Assembly (NCBI RefSeq): GCF_009807095.1
Contig: NZ_WUCC01000016.1
Span: 1 to 40,342, forward strand
Length of the DNA: 40,342 bases
Reading direction: 5' to 3'
Source: Rathayibacter sp. VKM Ac-2754
GTDB taxonomy: Bacteria > Actinomycetota > Actinomycetes > Actinomycetales > Microbacteriaceae
Shown: one piece after another, positions 1 through 8,750 of the stretch
Numbering within the stretch: position 1 is the first letter of the stretch
Layout: each line of letters starts with the position of its first letter
The notes under the pieces: model-generated
What the model was told of the DNA's origin: nothing
Seen by the model: only the letters and a program-made list of their open reading frames with translations
Database searches by the model: none
Program-made: the position numbers and the translations under genes

Positions 1-245
1 AGAACTGAAACCGCCTAAACGACACGGCCCATCTTCGACGGATCGATCGCGTGCGGGCTGCGGGCTGCGGGCTCGACCAGCGGGCCGGCGGCGTGACCCG
101 GCTTCGCGGCTCGATCGGACCTGATGAGGTCACGTCCGGCTCCCGGAATCGCGTTGGGCTCGTGGAATCGGGCGATTCCTGCGAGCCGAACGCGGTTCTG
201 CGAGCCGGAGATCGGGCACTCGGCCGACGGGCCCGGCGCCGCCGA
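1..245. other. Left-edge region without a supported gene
   Basis: I see no credible coding sequence here. Open frames cross it but their translations are rich in Arg, Ala and Gly and look like no protein family. It holds three tandem copies of the heptamer gcgggct near position 55-77 and a pair of related segments ending in tgcgagccg around 178-208. The right part is the upstream region of dnaG. Confidence 0.5.
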
Positions 246-251
246 TACGAT
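246..251 (+). promoter_or_regulatory. -10 box of dnaG, leaderless arrangement
   Basis: TACGAT fits the actinobacterial -10 consensus TANNNT. It is followed by exactly 7 nt and then the ATG at 259, so transcription would start at or next to the start codon. No Shine-Dalgarno sequence is visible. No good -35 is seen, which is common for such promoters. Confidence 0.6.
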
Positions 252-258
252 GGTCCTC

Positions 259-2103
259 ATGCCTCGGATCCGACAACAAGATGTCGAAGAGGTCAAAGCC
301 CGGGTCAACATCGCTGACGTCATCGGCGAGTACGTGACCCTCAAGTCGGCGGGCGTCGGCTCGCTCAAGGGCCTCTGCCCGTTCCACGACGAGCGCAGCC
401 CCAGCTTCCACGTGCGCCCGCAGGCCGGCTTCTACCACTGCTTCGGCTGCCAGGAGTCGGGCGACGTCTACAGCTTCGTCATGAAGATGGACCACGGCTC
501 GTTCAGCGAGACCGTCGAGCGCCTCGCGGCGCGCATCGGCTACCAGATCCAGTACGAGGAGGGCGGCGGACAGGCCCCCGAGACCGGTGGCCGCGCGCGC
601 CTGCTCGCCGCCAACGACGCCGCCGAGGAGTACTTCCGCGAGCAGCTGGCGACTCCGGGAGCCGACGTCGGCCGCCGCTTCCTCGGCGAGCGCGGCTTCG
701 ACCGGGCCGCCGCCGATCGCTTCGGCGTCGGCTTCGCACCCGACGGCTGGGACGGCCTCACCACCGCGCTCAAGCGCCGCGGCTTCACGGAGCCCGAGCT
801 CACCGCCGCGGGCCTCGTCAGCAGCAGCAATCGCGGAGGCGTCTACGACCGGTTCCGCGGTCGGCTCGTCTGGCCGATCCGCGACGTCACCGGCCAGACC
901 GTCGGCTTCGGAGCGCGGCGCCTCCTCGAGGAGGACAAGGGCCCGAAGTACCTGAACACCCCCGAGACGCCCGTCTACCACAAGTCGCAGGTGCTCTACG
1001 GGCTCGACCTGGCCAAGCGCGACATCTCGCGCGGGCACCAGGTCGTCGTCGTCGAGGGCTACACGGATGTGATGGCCTGCCATCTGGCGGGCGTGACGAC
1101 CGCGGTCGCGACCTGCGGCACCTCCTTCGGCGTCGACCACATCAAGGTGCTGCGCCGGGTGCTCGGCGACGACAGCGGCGTCGGCGAGGTCGTCTTCACC
1201 TTCGACCCCGACGCGGCCGGCCAGAAGGCGGCGATGCGCGCGTTCCAGGAGGAGCACCGCTTCGCCGCGCAGACGTTCGTCGCCGTCGCGCCCGAGGGCC
1301 TCGACCCGTGCGACCTGCGGCTGAACAGGGGTGACGACGCCGTGCGACGGCTGATCGACGACAAGAAGCCGATGTTCGAGTTCGTCATCCGGCAGCTGCT
1401 GGCCCGCTACGACCTCGAGACGGTGGAGGGGCGGATCGCGGCCCTGCGCGCCGCGGCCCCGGTCGTCGCCGACATCCGCGACCCCGCCCTGCGGCCCGGG
1501 TACTCGCGCGAGCTCGCCCGGATGCTCGGCCTCGACATGTCCGAGGTCAACTCCGCGGTGCGCTCGGCCGGATCCCGCGCACCAGCCCGCCAGACGAGCA
1601 CCTCGGACGCCCCCGCGCCGGAGACCCCGGTCGGCGCCCGGCTCACCGACCTCCCGATCGACGTGGTCACCCGCATCGAGCGCGAGGCGCTGATGGCGAT
1701 GCTGCAGCTGCCGCAGATGATGGGCGCCGAGCTGCTGACCCGCGCGGCGCACGCGGCGGTCACCAACGAGACCCTCCGGGTCGTCCGCGACGCCGTCGTC
1801 GCCAACCTCGAGCGCGCGCAGGACCGCGACTGGGTCGAGCACGTCGCGGCCGACGTGCCCGGTCCGTTCGCGTCGCTCGTGCGGCAGCTGGCGGTCGCCC
1901 CGATCCCCGCGGCCGACGAGGCGGGGCTCGCGCGCTACTCCCGCGACGTCGCCATCTCCCTGATCGAGCGCGACCTGCTTCGCGAGATCGCCGAGCTGCG
2001 CGGAGCGCTGCAGCGCGCCTCCGCCGACCCCGTGATGGCGAGGGCAGTGCAGGTGCGCCTCGTCGAGCTCGAGCGCGAGAAGCGCGCGCTGCGCACCGAG
2101 TGA
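259..2103 (+). CDS. dnaG: DNA primase DnaG
   Basis: Synthesises RNA primers at the replication fork and works with the replicative helicase DnaB. The predicted protein has 614 residues, usual for actinobacterial DnaG. The N-terminal CHC2 zinc finger has C40, H43, C61 and C64 (CPFH ... CFGC). The TOPRIM core has VVVVEGYTDVM with E266 and the metal-binding FDPD at 315-318. The C-terminal third, about residues 450-614, is helical and matches the position of the helicase-binding domain. I chose the ATG at 259 because MPRIRQQDVEEVK is the usual N-terminus of relatives and because TACGAT lies 7 nt upstream, as for leaderless genes; ATG 250 and an upstream frame back to 124 are less likely. No partner such as rpoD or dgt is in the window. 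Confidence 0.96.
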   Translation: MPRIRQQDVEEVKARVNIADVIGEYVTLKSAGVGSLKGLCPFHDERSPSFHVRPQAGFYHCFGCQESGDVYSFVMKMDHGSFSETVERLAARIGYQIQYEEGGGQAPETGGRARLLAANDAAEEYFREQLATPGADVGRRFLGERGFDRAAADRFGVGFAPDGWDGLTTALKRRGFTEPELTAAGLVSSSNRGGVYDRFRGRLVWPIRDVTGQTVGFGARRLLEEDKGPKYLNTPETPVYHKSQVLYGLDLAKRDISRGHQVVVVEGYTDVMACHLAGVTTAVATCGTSFGVDHIKVLRRVLGDDSGVGEVVFTFDPDAAGQKAAMRAFQEEHRFAAQTFVAVAPEGLDPCDLRLNRGDDAVRRLIDDKKPMFEFVIRQLLARYDLETVEGRIAALRAAAPVVADIRDPALRPGYSRELARMLGLDMSEVNSAVRSAGSRAPARQTSTSDAPAPETPVGARLTDLPIDVVTRIEREALMAMLQLPQMMGAELLTRAAHAAVTNETLRVVRDAVVANLERAQDRDWVEHVAADVPGPFASLVRQLAVAPIPAADEAGLARYSRDVAISLIERDLLREIAELRGALQRASADPVMARAVQVRLVELEREKRALRTE

Positions 2104-2176
2104 CACCGCGTGCGCCCACGATGAGGGACGTGTTGCAGTCGTGTGAAGAAATCGGACGACGGGCCCCCGCGGTCCG

Positions 2177-2188
2177 GAGAGCGCTCTC
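2177..2188. promoter_or_regulatory. 12-bp palindrome, candidate LacI-family operator (site 1)
   Basis: GAGAGCGCTCTC is a perfect palindrome with the central GAGCGCTC typical of LacI/CebR-like operators in Actinobacteria. It lies 138 bp upstream of the ABC lipoprotein gene, just before the AT-richer stretch gtgttaccactg that may hold the -10. The identical 12-mer recurs at 36662-36673 in another promoter. That it is an operator is inference from its shape and place. Confidence 0.5.
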
Positions 2189-2326
2189 GACTGTGTTACC
2201 ACTGAGGAACAGCAATGCGGGCGCCCAGTGTCGTGGCGCCATCGCTCACAGGTCATCTGTGTGCCCAGAGGCTGCGCGCCGCGAGCGCGCCCGCATCCCA
2301 TCCCTGACAGGAAGAGGCAGACGGAG

Positions 2327-3967
2327 ATGACATCCGCATCCACCCGGGCTACTCGCGCACTCACCGCGACCGCAGGCTTCGCCGCGGTCGCACTGGTGCT
2401 GGCGGGCTGCTCCGCCGGCGGTGACGACTCGTCCGGCGGCGACGCCGCCGGCGGCACGCTCACCATCGGCACCACCGACAAGATCACCACCCTCGACCCG
2501 GCCGGCTCCTACGACAACGGCTCGTTCGCGGTGATGAACCAGGTCTTCCCGTTCCTGATGAACACGCCCTACGGCACTCCGGACGTCGAGCCCGACATCG
2601 CCGAGTCGGCCGAGTTCTCGGCGCCGACCGAGTACACGGTGACGCTCAAGGAGGGACTGAAGTGGGCCAACGGCAACGACCTCACCTCCTCCGACGTCAA
2701 GTTCTCGTTCGACCGCCAGCTGGCGATCGCCGACGCGAACGGCCCGTCGTCGCTGCTCGCGAACCTCGACAGCGTCGCGGCTCCCGATGACACCACCGTC
2801 GTCTTCACGCTGAAGTCCGAGAACGACCAGACCTTCCCGCAGATCCTCTCGAGCCCCGCCGGCCCGATCGTCGACGAGGACGTCTTCTCGGCCGACTCGC
2901 TGACGGCCGACGACGACATCGTCTCGGGCGACGCCTTCGCCGGTCAGTACACGATCGCGAACTACGACGTGAACAACCTGATCCAGTACAAGGCGTACGA
3001 GGGCTACCAGGGTGTGCTCGGCGCGGCGAAGACCGGAACGGTCAACGTCAAGTACTACGCCGACTCGTCGAACCTCAAGCTCGACATCCAGGAGGGCAAC
3101 ATCGACGTGGCGTTCCGGAGCCTCTCGGCGACCGACGTCGAGGACCTCCGCGGCAACGACTCCGTCAAGGTGGTCGAGGGCCCGGGCGGCGAGATCCGCT
3201 ACATCGTCTTCAACTTCGACACGCAGCCGTTCGGCGCGACGACCCCGGAGGCGGACGCCACCAAGGCCCTCGCCGTGCGTCAGGCCGTGGCCGACCTGAT
3301 CGACCGCGACGAGATCGCCGACCAGGTCTACAAGGGCACCTACACCCCGCTCTACTCCTTCGTCCCGGACGGTCTGACCGGAGCGACCGAGCCGCTCAAG
3401 GGCCTCTACGGAGACGGCCAGGGCGGTCCCGACGCCGACAAGGCGAAGGCGACGCTCGACGCAGCCGGAGTCACCGGCCCGGTCACCCTCAACCTGCAGT
3501 ACTCGAACGACCACTACGGTCCGTCCTCGGGCGACGAGTACGCGCTGATCAAGGACCAGCTCGAGTCGTCGGGTCTGTTCACGGTCAACCTGCAGACCAC
3601 GGAGTGGGTGCAGTACTCGAAGGACCGCTCGAGCGACGTCTACCCGGCGTACCAGCTCGGCTGGTTCCCCGACTACTCCGACGCCGACAACTACCTCTCG
3701 CCGTTCTTCATCAAGGAGAACTTCCTCGCCAACCACTTCGACGACGCCGAGGTGCAGTCGCTGATCGCCGAGCAGGTCTCGACGACGGACCCCGACGCGC
3801 GCACCGCGATCATCGAGGAGATCCAGGACAAGGTGGCGGCCCAGCTGTCGACCGTGCCCTACCTCCAGGGCTCGCAGGTCGCCGTCGTCGGCAGCACGGT
3901 GAGCGGCACCGAGGACACCCTCGACGCCTCGTTCAAGTTCCGCTACGGGGCGCTCAGCAAGAGCTGA
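2327..3967 (+). CDS. ABC transporter substrate-binding lipoprotein (SBP_bac_5 family)
   Basis: Binds the solute outside the membrane and delivers it to the permeases encoded next. 546 residues, normal for the oligopeptide/nickel-type family. The N-terminus has a basic start, a hydrophobic stretch and the lipobox LAGC with C28 as the lipidated Cys, followed by a Gly/Ser/Asp linker. The mature part begins with TLTIGTTDKITTLDPAGSYD, the usual start of the family. The start ATG at 2327 has aggaagagg some 10 nt upstream. The family binds peptides in most cases but also oligosaccharides, metals or opines, so the substrate is open; the LacI-like palindrome upstream would fit a sugar. A strong hairpin separates this gene from the permease gene, which probably keeps the lipoprotein in excess. 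Confidence 0.92.
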   Translation: MTSASTRATRALTATAGFAAVALVLAGCSAGGDDSSGGDAAGGTLTIGTTDKITTLDPAGSYDNGSFAVMNQVFPFLMNTPYGTPDVEPDIAESAEFSAPTEYTVTLKEGLKWANGNDLTSSDVKFSFDRQLAIADANGPSSLLANLDSVAAPDDTTVVFTLKSENDQTFPQILSSPAGPIVDEDVFSADSLTADDDIVSGDAFAGQYTIANYDVNNLIQYKAYEGYQGVLGAAKTGTVNVKYYADSSNLKLDIQEGNIDVAFRSLSATDVEDLRGNDSVKVVEGPGGEIRYIVFNFDTQPFGATTPEADATKALAVRQAVADLIDRDEIADQVYKGTYTPLYSFVPDGLTGATEPLKGLYGDGQGGPDADKAKATLDAAGVTGPVTLNLQYSNDHYGPSSGDEYALIKDQLESSGLFTVNLQTTEWVQYSKDRSSDVYPAYQLGWFPDYSDADNYLSPFFIKENFLANHFDDAEVQSLIAEQVSTTDPDARTAIIEEIQDKVAAQLSTVPYLQGSQVAVVGSTVSGTEDTLDASFKFRYGALSKS

Positions 3968-3978
3968 TCCACCCCCGG

Positions 3979-4013
3979 GGCCGGCGCCTCCTCCCGCAGG
4001 GGAGGCGCCGGCC
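3979..4013 (+). terminator. Intra-operon hairpin after the lipoprotein gene
   Basis: A perfect 13-bp stem (3979-3991 with 4001-4013, ggccggcgcctcc against its complement) around a 9-nt loop, followed by TTTCT. It starts 12 nt after the lipoprotein stop and ends 22 nt before the permease start. It is best read as a partial terminator or mRNA 3'-end stabiliser that lowers permease and ATPase expression relative to the binding protein. Confidence 0.75.
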
Positions 4014-4034
4014 TTTCTCCACGAAAGGCATCAC

Positions 4035-5111
4035 GTGACGACAGCCACGGCGGCACCGCCCGCGCCCACCCGGCGCACGCGCGGCTCGGGAGGCGGACTC
4101 GGGCGCTACCTGCTCATCCGGTTCCTGCTCATCATCCCGACCGTCTTCATCCTCGTGACGATGGTGTTCCTGCTCATGCGCACGACCGGCGACCCGATCA
4201 CGGCGGCGCTCGGCGGCCGTCTGACGGCCGACCAGCTGGCGGAGCGCGTGTCGGCCGCCGGATACGACCGCCCGCTTGTCGTGCAGTACGTCGAGTACCT
4301 GGGGGCGCTGCTCCGCGGCGACTTCGGCACGACGCTGAGCGACAACCGCCCCGTCACCGAGGTTCTGCTCACCTACGGCGCCGCCACCGTCGAGCTCGCG
4401 TTCTACGCGCTCACCGTGGCGTTCATCGTCGGCATCCCGCTCGGGATGCTCGCCGCGTACCACCGCGACCGCACGCCTGACGCGGTGCTGCGCATCTTCG
4501 CGATCCTCTGCTACGCGACTCCCGTCTTCTTCGCGGGTCTCCTGCTCAAGCTCGTCTTCTCGGTCTGGCTCAAGTGGTTCCCCGTCGCGGGTCGCGCGAC
4601 GACGGGCACCGAGCTCTCGCTGCAGTTCCTCGAGAACAAGACCGGCATCTACCTGATCGACGCGATCCAGACCGGCGATCCCGCGGCCGTCGCCGACGTG
4701 CTCTCGCACGCGGTGCTGCCGGCGATCGCGCTCGGGCTGCTGACCGCGGGCATCTTCCTCCGCCTGGTGCGCACCAACGTGATCGGCACGCTCGGCACCG
4801 ACTACGTCGACGCGGCGCGCTCCCGGGGAGTCAGTGAGTTCCGCCTCGTGCGGACCCACGCCTACCGGCCGGCGCTGATCCCGATCATCACGGTGATCGG
4901 CCTGCAGATCGCGCTGCTGCTCGGCGGCGCGGTGCTGACCGAGACGACCTTCGAGTGGAAGGGCCTCGGCTTCCAGCTCGCCGAGTACCTCCAGGCCCGC
5001 GACTTCGTCGCCGTGCAGGGCATCGTCGCCCTGCTCGCGGTGATCGTGGCGCTGACCAACTTCATCGTCGACGTCATCGCGGCGCTCATCGACCCGCGAG
5101 TGAGGTACTGA
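4035..5111 (+). CDS. ABC transporter permease, DppB/OppB type
   Basis: First membrane subunit of the importer. 358 residues with about six transmembrane segments; the first is at about residues 28-52 (LLIRFLLIIPTVFILV). The cytoplasmic coupling loop begins at DYVDAARSRG (256-265), the place where the ATPase docks. The start is GTG 4035 with gaaagg 7 nt upstream. The N-terminal 25 residues are Arg-, Pro- and Thr-rich and probably cytoplasmic. The next permease starts 2 nt after this stop, so the two are translated together and should form the heterodimeric channel. Confidence 0.92.
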   Translation: MTTATAAPPAPTRRTRGSGGGLGRYLLIRFLLIIPTVFILVTMVFLLMRTTGDPITAALGGRLTADQLAERVSAAGYDRPLVVQYVEYLGALLRGDFGTTLSDNRPVTEVLLTYGAATVELAFYALTVAFIVGIPLGMLAAYHRDRTPDAVLRIFAILCYATPVFFAGLLLKLVFSVWLKWFPVAGRATTGTELSLQFLENKTGIYLIDAIQTGDPAAVADVLSHAVLPAIALGLLTAGIFLRLVRTNVIGTLGTDYVDAARSRGVSEFRLVRTHAYRPALIPIITVIGLQIALLLGGAVLTETTFEWKGLGFQLAEYLQARDFVAVQGIVALLAVIVALTNFIVDVIAALIDPRVRY

Positions 5112-5113
5112 CC

Positions 5114-6172
5114 ATGACCGGCACCACTGCTCCAGCGCGCCCGCGCCGCCGCCTCGTCGACCGCCTCCCGGTCGTCCACCAGCTCCGGCAGAGCGTCGGG
5201 CTCCAGCGCGGGATGCTCGTCGCCGGTCTCGTGATCACCGGGGCGTTCCTCCTCGTCGCGCTCTTCGCTCCGCTGCTCGCGCCGTACGGCTACTCGCAGC
5301 TGCGCTCCGACGACGGTGCGTTCGGCGCCCAGCAGCCGCCGAGCGCCGAGCACCTCCTCGGCACCACCGTCGGCGGGTACGACGTACTGTCGCGCGTGCT
5401 GTGGGGAGCGCAGACCGCGTTCCTCGTCATCGTCGTCGCCGTCGTGCTGTCGATCTTCGCGGGCGTCTTCCTCGGGCTCGTCTCGGGCTACCTCGGCGGC
5501 TGGCTCGACCGCGTCCTCGTCGTGGTCTGCGACGCGATCTACGCGTTCCCGACGCTGCTGCTCGCGATCGTGATGTCGATCGTGATCTCCGGCGGCCAGT
5601 CGAACCTGTGGGCGGGAATCTTCGCCGCGGCGATCTCGATCACCGTGGTCTACATCCCGCAGTACTTCCGGGTGATCCGCGCCGAGACCGTGCGCATCAA
5701 GGGCGACGCGTTCGTCGAGTCGGCGAAGGTGATCGGAGCCTCCACCCCGCGGATCATGTTCCGCCACGTGCTGCGCAACGCCACCCGCACCCTCCCGCTG
5801 ATCTTCACCCTCAACTCCTCCGAGGCGATCCTGACGCTGGCGGGCCTCGGCTTCCTCGGCTTCGGCATCGAGCCGACCTCGGCGGCCGAGTGGGGCTACG
5901 ACCTCAACAAGGCGCTGTCCGACGTCACGAGCGGCATCTGGTGGACCTCCGTGTTCCCGGGGCTCGCCATCGTCCTCGTCGTGGTCGGCATCACGCTCGT
6001 CGGCGAGAGCCTCAACGATCTGGCCGACCCGCGCCTGCGCGGTCGGCGCGCAGTGGCCGCCGGAGCCGGCGACATCGCCGCGACCTCGGTCGTCCCGGGC
6101 GGCGTGCTCGTCGCCGACGGCCTGGAGACGCCGGGACACGATCCCAGCGCCGGAACGGAGCAGACCCGATGA
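5114..6172 (+). CDS. ABC transporter permease, DppC/OppC type
   Basis: Second membrane subunit. 352 residues. A long N-terminal cytoplasmic stretch is followed by a first membrane helix near residues 35-57 (GMLVAGLVITGAFLLVALF), then a periplasm-side domain containing HLLGTTVGGYDVLSR, a hallmark of this subunit family, and five more helices. The coupling loop with DAFVESAKVIGAS lies near residue 200. The C-terminal 45 residues are polar and longer than usual. The ATG at 5114 is preceded by gaggtactgacc. The stop overlaps the ATG of the ATPase gene (ATGA at 6169-6172), which points to coupled translation. Confidence 0.92.
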   Translation: MTGTTAPARPRRRLVDRLPVVHQLRQSVGLQRGMLVAGLVITGAFLLVALFAPLLAPYGYSQLRSDDGAFGAQQPPSAEHLLGTTVGGYDVLSRVLWGAQTAFLVIVVAVVLSIFAGVFLGLVSGYLGGWLDRVLVVVCDAIYAFPTLLLAIVMSIVISGGQSNLWAGIFAAAISITVVYIPQYFRVIRAETVRIKGDAFVESAKVIGASTPRIMFRHVLRNATRTLPLIFTLNSSEAILTLAGLGFLGFGIEPTSAAEWGYDLNKALSDVTSGIWWTSVFPGLAIVLVVVGITLVGESLNDLADPRLRGRRAVAAGAGDIAATSVVPGGVLVADGLETPGHDPSAGTEQTR

Positions 6173-7890
6173 GCGAGCGCAGACCTGTTGACGCGGAGCG
6201 GCCGATCGTCGACATCACCGACCTCGAGGTGGCCTTCGCCAGCGACCGGGGCGCCGTTCGCGCGGTCGCCGGAGTGAGCCTCCGGGTCGAGCGCGGCGAG
6301 GTGCTCGCGATCGTGGGGGAGTCGGGCAGCGGCAAGACCGTGACCGCCAAGACGATCCTCGGCCTCCTGCCCGAGACGGCCACCGCCTCGGGAGTCGTGC
6401 TGCTCTCGAAGAAGGACGGGAGCTCGTCGACCGACGTCGTCTCGGTCCCGAAGTCGCGCCTGCGCGAGATCCGCGGCACCGACGTGGCGATGGTGTTCCA
6501 GGAGCCGTCCACCGCACTCAACCCCGTCTTCACCGTCGGCTGGCAGATCGCCGAGGGCCTCCGCGCCCACGGCAGCGTGTCGAAGAAGGAGGCGCGGGCC
6601 CGGGCGATCGACGTGCTCCGGACGGTCGGCATCCCCGAACCGGAGAAGCGGGTCGACTACTACCCGCACCAGTTCTCGGGCGGGCAGAAGCAGCGCGTCG
6701 TGATCGCGATGGCGCTGGTGCTGGATCCGGGCCTCATCGTCGCCGACGAGCCGACGACCGCGCTCGACGTCACCGTGCAGGCCGAGATCCTCGACCTGCT
6801 CCGCCGCTGCCGCGACGACTTCGGCACCTCCATCGTGCTGATCACGCACAACATGGGGGTCGTGGCCGACCTCGCCGACCGCGTCGCCGTGATGTACCAG
6901 GGCGAGCTCGTCGAGCAGGCGCCGGTCGCCGAGCTCTTCGCCGCGCCGAAGGCCGAGTACACCAGGAAGCTCCTCGCCGCGGTCCCGCACGTGGGCCAGG
7001 GCGTCGAGCGCGCCAAGGTCCGCGCCAGGGAGCGCGCCGAGGCGCCGGAGGCCGAGACCCTCGTCGAGGCCGACGGCCTGCGGATCCAGTACCCCGGCCG
7101 GCTGGGCCGCGCCGGCTTCGTCGCGGTCGACGGCGTCTCCTTCCGCATCCGCGCGGGGGAGGTGCTCGGCCTCGTCGGCGAGAGCGGCTCGGGCAAGACG
7201 ACCATCGGCCGCGCGATCGCCGGCCTGACCACCGTCACCGGCGGCTCGCTCCGCGTGCTCGGCAAGGAGATGCGCGGGATCCGCGAGCGCAGCTTCCGGC
7301 CGGTCCGCGGCGACATCGGCTTCGTGTTCCAGGACCCGGGATCGAGCTTCAACCCGCTGCTGACGATCGCCGAGGGCGTTGCCGAACCGCTGATCGTGCA
7401 CGGGCGCTTCCGCGACCCGGGAGCGGCCAGGAACCGCGTCGACGAGCTGCTCGAGGCGGTGCAGCTGCCCCGCTCCTACGGCGACCGCTACCCGCACGAG
7501 CTCTCGGGCGGCCAGCGTCAGCGCGCGAGCCTGGCGCGGGCCCTGGCGCTCGAGCCGAAGCTCCTGATCGCCGACGAGCCCACCTCGGCGCTCGACGTCT
7601 CGGTGCAGGCGCGAGTCCTCGAGCTCTTCGCCGAGCTGCAGAAGGAGTTCGGCTTCGCCTCGCTCTTCATCAGCCACGACCTCGCCGTCGTCGATCTGCT
7701 CGCCGATCGGATCGCCGTGCTCTACCGCGGTGAGCTGGTCGAGGAGGGCACGGGCGAGGAGGTGCTGTCGGCGCCGAAGCACCCCTACACCCAGCGCCTG
7801 CTCGCCTCGCTGCCCGTGCCGGATCCGGGGGAGCAGGCCGAGCGGCGCGAGCTCCTCCGCCGGATCACGCAGGCGGAGCGCACCGCATGA
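6169..7890 (+). CDS. Double ATP-binding protein of the ABC importer (DppD-DppF-like fusion)
   Basis: Powers the importer. 573 residues with two full nucleotide-binding domains in one chain. Domain 1 has Walker A GESGSGKT at 50-57, signature FSGGQ at 169-173 and Walker [13 protein letters not shown]. Domain 2 has Walker A GESGSGKT at 337-344, signature LSGGQ at 445-449 and Walker [13 protein letters not shown]. Both carry the C-terminal extension seen in oligopeptide ATPases ([11 protein letters not shown] and [11 protein letters not shown]). One such protein could supply both motor sites for the two permeases. The gene overlaps its neighbours by ATGA on both sides. The long upstream open frame back to 5401 is a shadow of the permease gene. 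Confidence 0.93.
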   Translation: MSERRPVDAERPIVDITDLEVAFASDRGAVRAVAGVSLRVERGEVLAIVGESGSGKTVTAKTILGLLPETATASGVVLLSKKDGSSSTDVVSVPKSRLREIRGTDVAMVFQEPSTALNPVFTVGWQIAEGLRAHGSVSKKEARARAIDVLRTVGIPEPEKRVDYYPHQFSGGQKQRVVIAMALVLDPGLIVADEPTTALDVTVQAEILDLLRRCRDDFGTSIVLITHNMGVVADLADRVAVMYQGELVEQAPVAELFAAPKAEYTRKLLAAVPHVGQGVERAKVRARERAEAPEAETLVEADGLRIQYPGRLGRAGFVAVDGVSFRIRAGEVLGLVGESGSGKTTIGRAIAGLTTVTGGSLRVLGKEMRGIRERSFRPVRGDIGFVFQDPGSSFNPLLTIAEGVAEPLIVHGRFRDPGAARNRVDELLEAVQLPRSYGDRYPHELSGGQRQRASLARALALEPKLLIADEPTSALDVSVQARVLELFAELQKEFGFASLFISHDLAVVDLLADRIAVLYRGELVEEGTGEEVLSAPKHPYTQRLLASLPVPDPGEQAERRELLRRITQAERTA

Positions 7891-8750
7891 GCGCCGAGGC
7901 CCCCATCGTCGTCGACGACCTGAGCGTCGAGTACCCGCCGCGGGGGATCAGCCGCCGCTGGACCGCGCTGCGCGGGGTGAGCCTCCGGGTCGAGCCCGGT
8001 GAGGTGCTCGGCGTCCTCGGCGGCAGCGGATCGGGCAAGTCCACGCTGGCGCGGGTCCTCGGCGGCGAGGGGCTCACCGGAGACAGCGCGCGGACCAAGC
8101 CCGTGATCGTCGGAGGCGACGCCACGATCGCCGGGCACGGCCTCCGCCACCTGCCCACCCGCGGGATCAAGCGCTTCACCTTCGACGTCGCCTATCTCGC
8201 CCAGGACGCGGGCGCGGTCCTCCGGCCCGAGCTGACCGTCTCGGAGCTGATCGCGGAGCCGATCTACCTCCGCGACCGCCACTTCGACCCGCGCGAGGCG
8301 GCCGTCCGCGTGGCGACGCTGCTCGACTCGGTGCACCTGCCGCTGTTCCTGCTCGACCGGTTCCCCTACGAGCTCTCGAGCGGCCAGCGCCAGCGGGTCG
8401 CGATCGCCCGCGCCCTCGTCCTCGGACCGAAGGTGCTGATCGCCGACGAGCCGACCTCGGGCATCGACGCGACCGTCCGCGAGTCGATCGTCGACCTGCT
8501 CGCCGATCTGCGGCGACGCGAGGGCTTCGCGGCCGTGGTCGTCACGCACGACATCGACGTGCTGAGCCGGGCGACCGACCGCGTCGCGGTCCTGGTCGGC
8601 GGCGAGGTCGTCGCCTACGGTCCGCTGCTCGAAGTGCTCACCGGCGCGCGACACCCCTACGTGCGCGAGCTCGGCTCCGCGTTCGCCGAGTACGAGCGCT
8701 TCGACGCGAGCCGCGCGCTGCGCGTCGCACCGGTGGAGGAGCAGGCGTGA
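7887..8750 (+). CDS. Third ABC ATP-binding protein of the importer operon
   Basis: A single nucleotide-binding domain of 287 residues. Walker A is GGSGSGKS at 45-52, the Q-loop is in VAYLAQDAG (101-109), the signature is LSSGQ at 163-167 (the common form is LSGGQ), Walker B is [12 protein letters not shown] with E188, and the H-loop is in VVVTHDID. All ATPase residues are present, so it should be active. It resembles oligopeptide ATPases such as DppF but is redundant, because the preceding gene already encodes two such domains. It starts inside the ATGA of the upstream stop and ends in GTGA shared with the dehydrogenase gene. Its role may be an alternative motor subunit; that is inference. 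Confidence 0.88.
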   Translation: MSAEAPIVVDDLSVEYPPRGISRRWTALRGVSLRVEPGEVLGVLGGSGSGKSTLARVLGGEGLTGDSARTKPVIVGGDATIAGHGLRHLPTRGIKRFTFDVAYLAQDAGAVLRPELTVSELIAEPIYLRDRHFDPREAAVRVATLLDSVHLPLFLLDRFPYELSSGQRQRVAIARALVLGPKVLIADEPTSGIDATVRESIVDLLADLRRREGFAAVVVTHDIDVLSRATDRVAVLVGGEVVAYGPLLEVLTGARHPYVRELGSAFAEYERFDASRALRVAPVEEQA

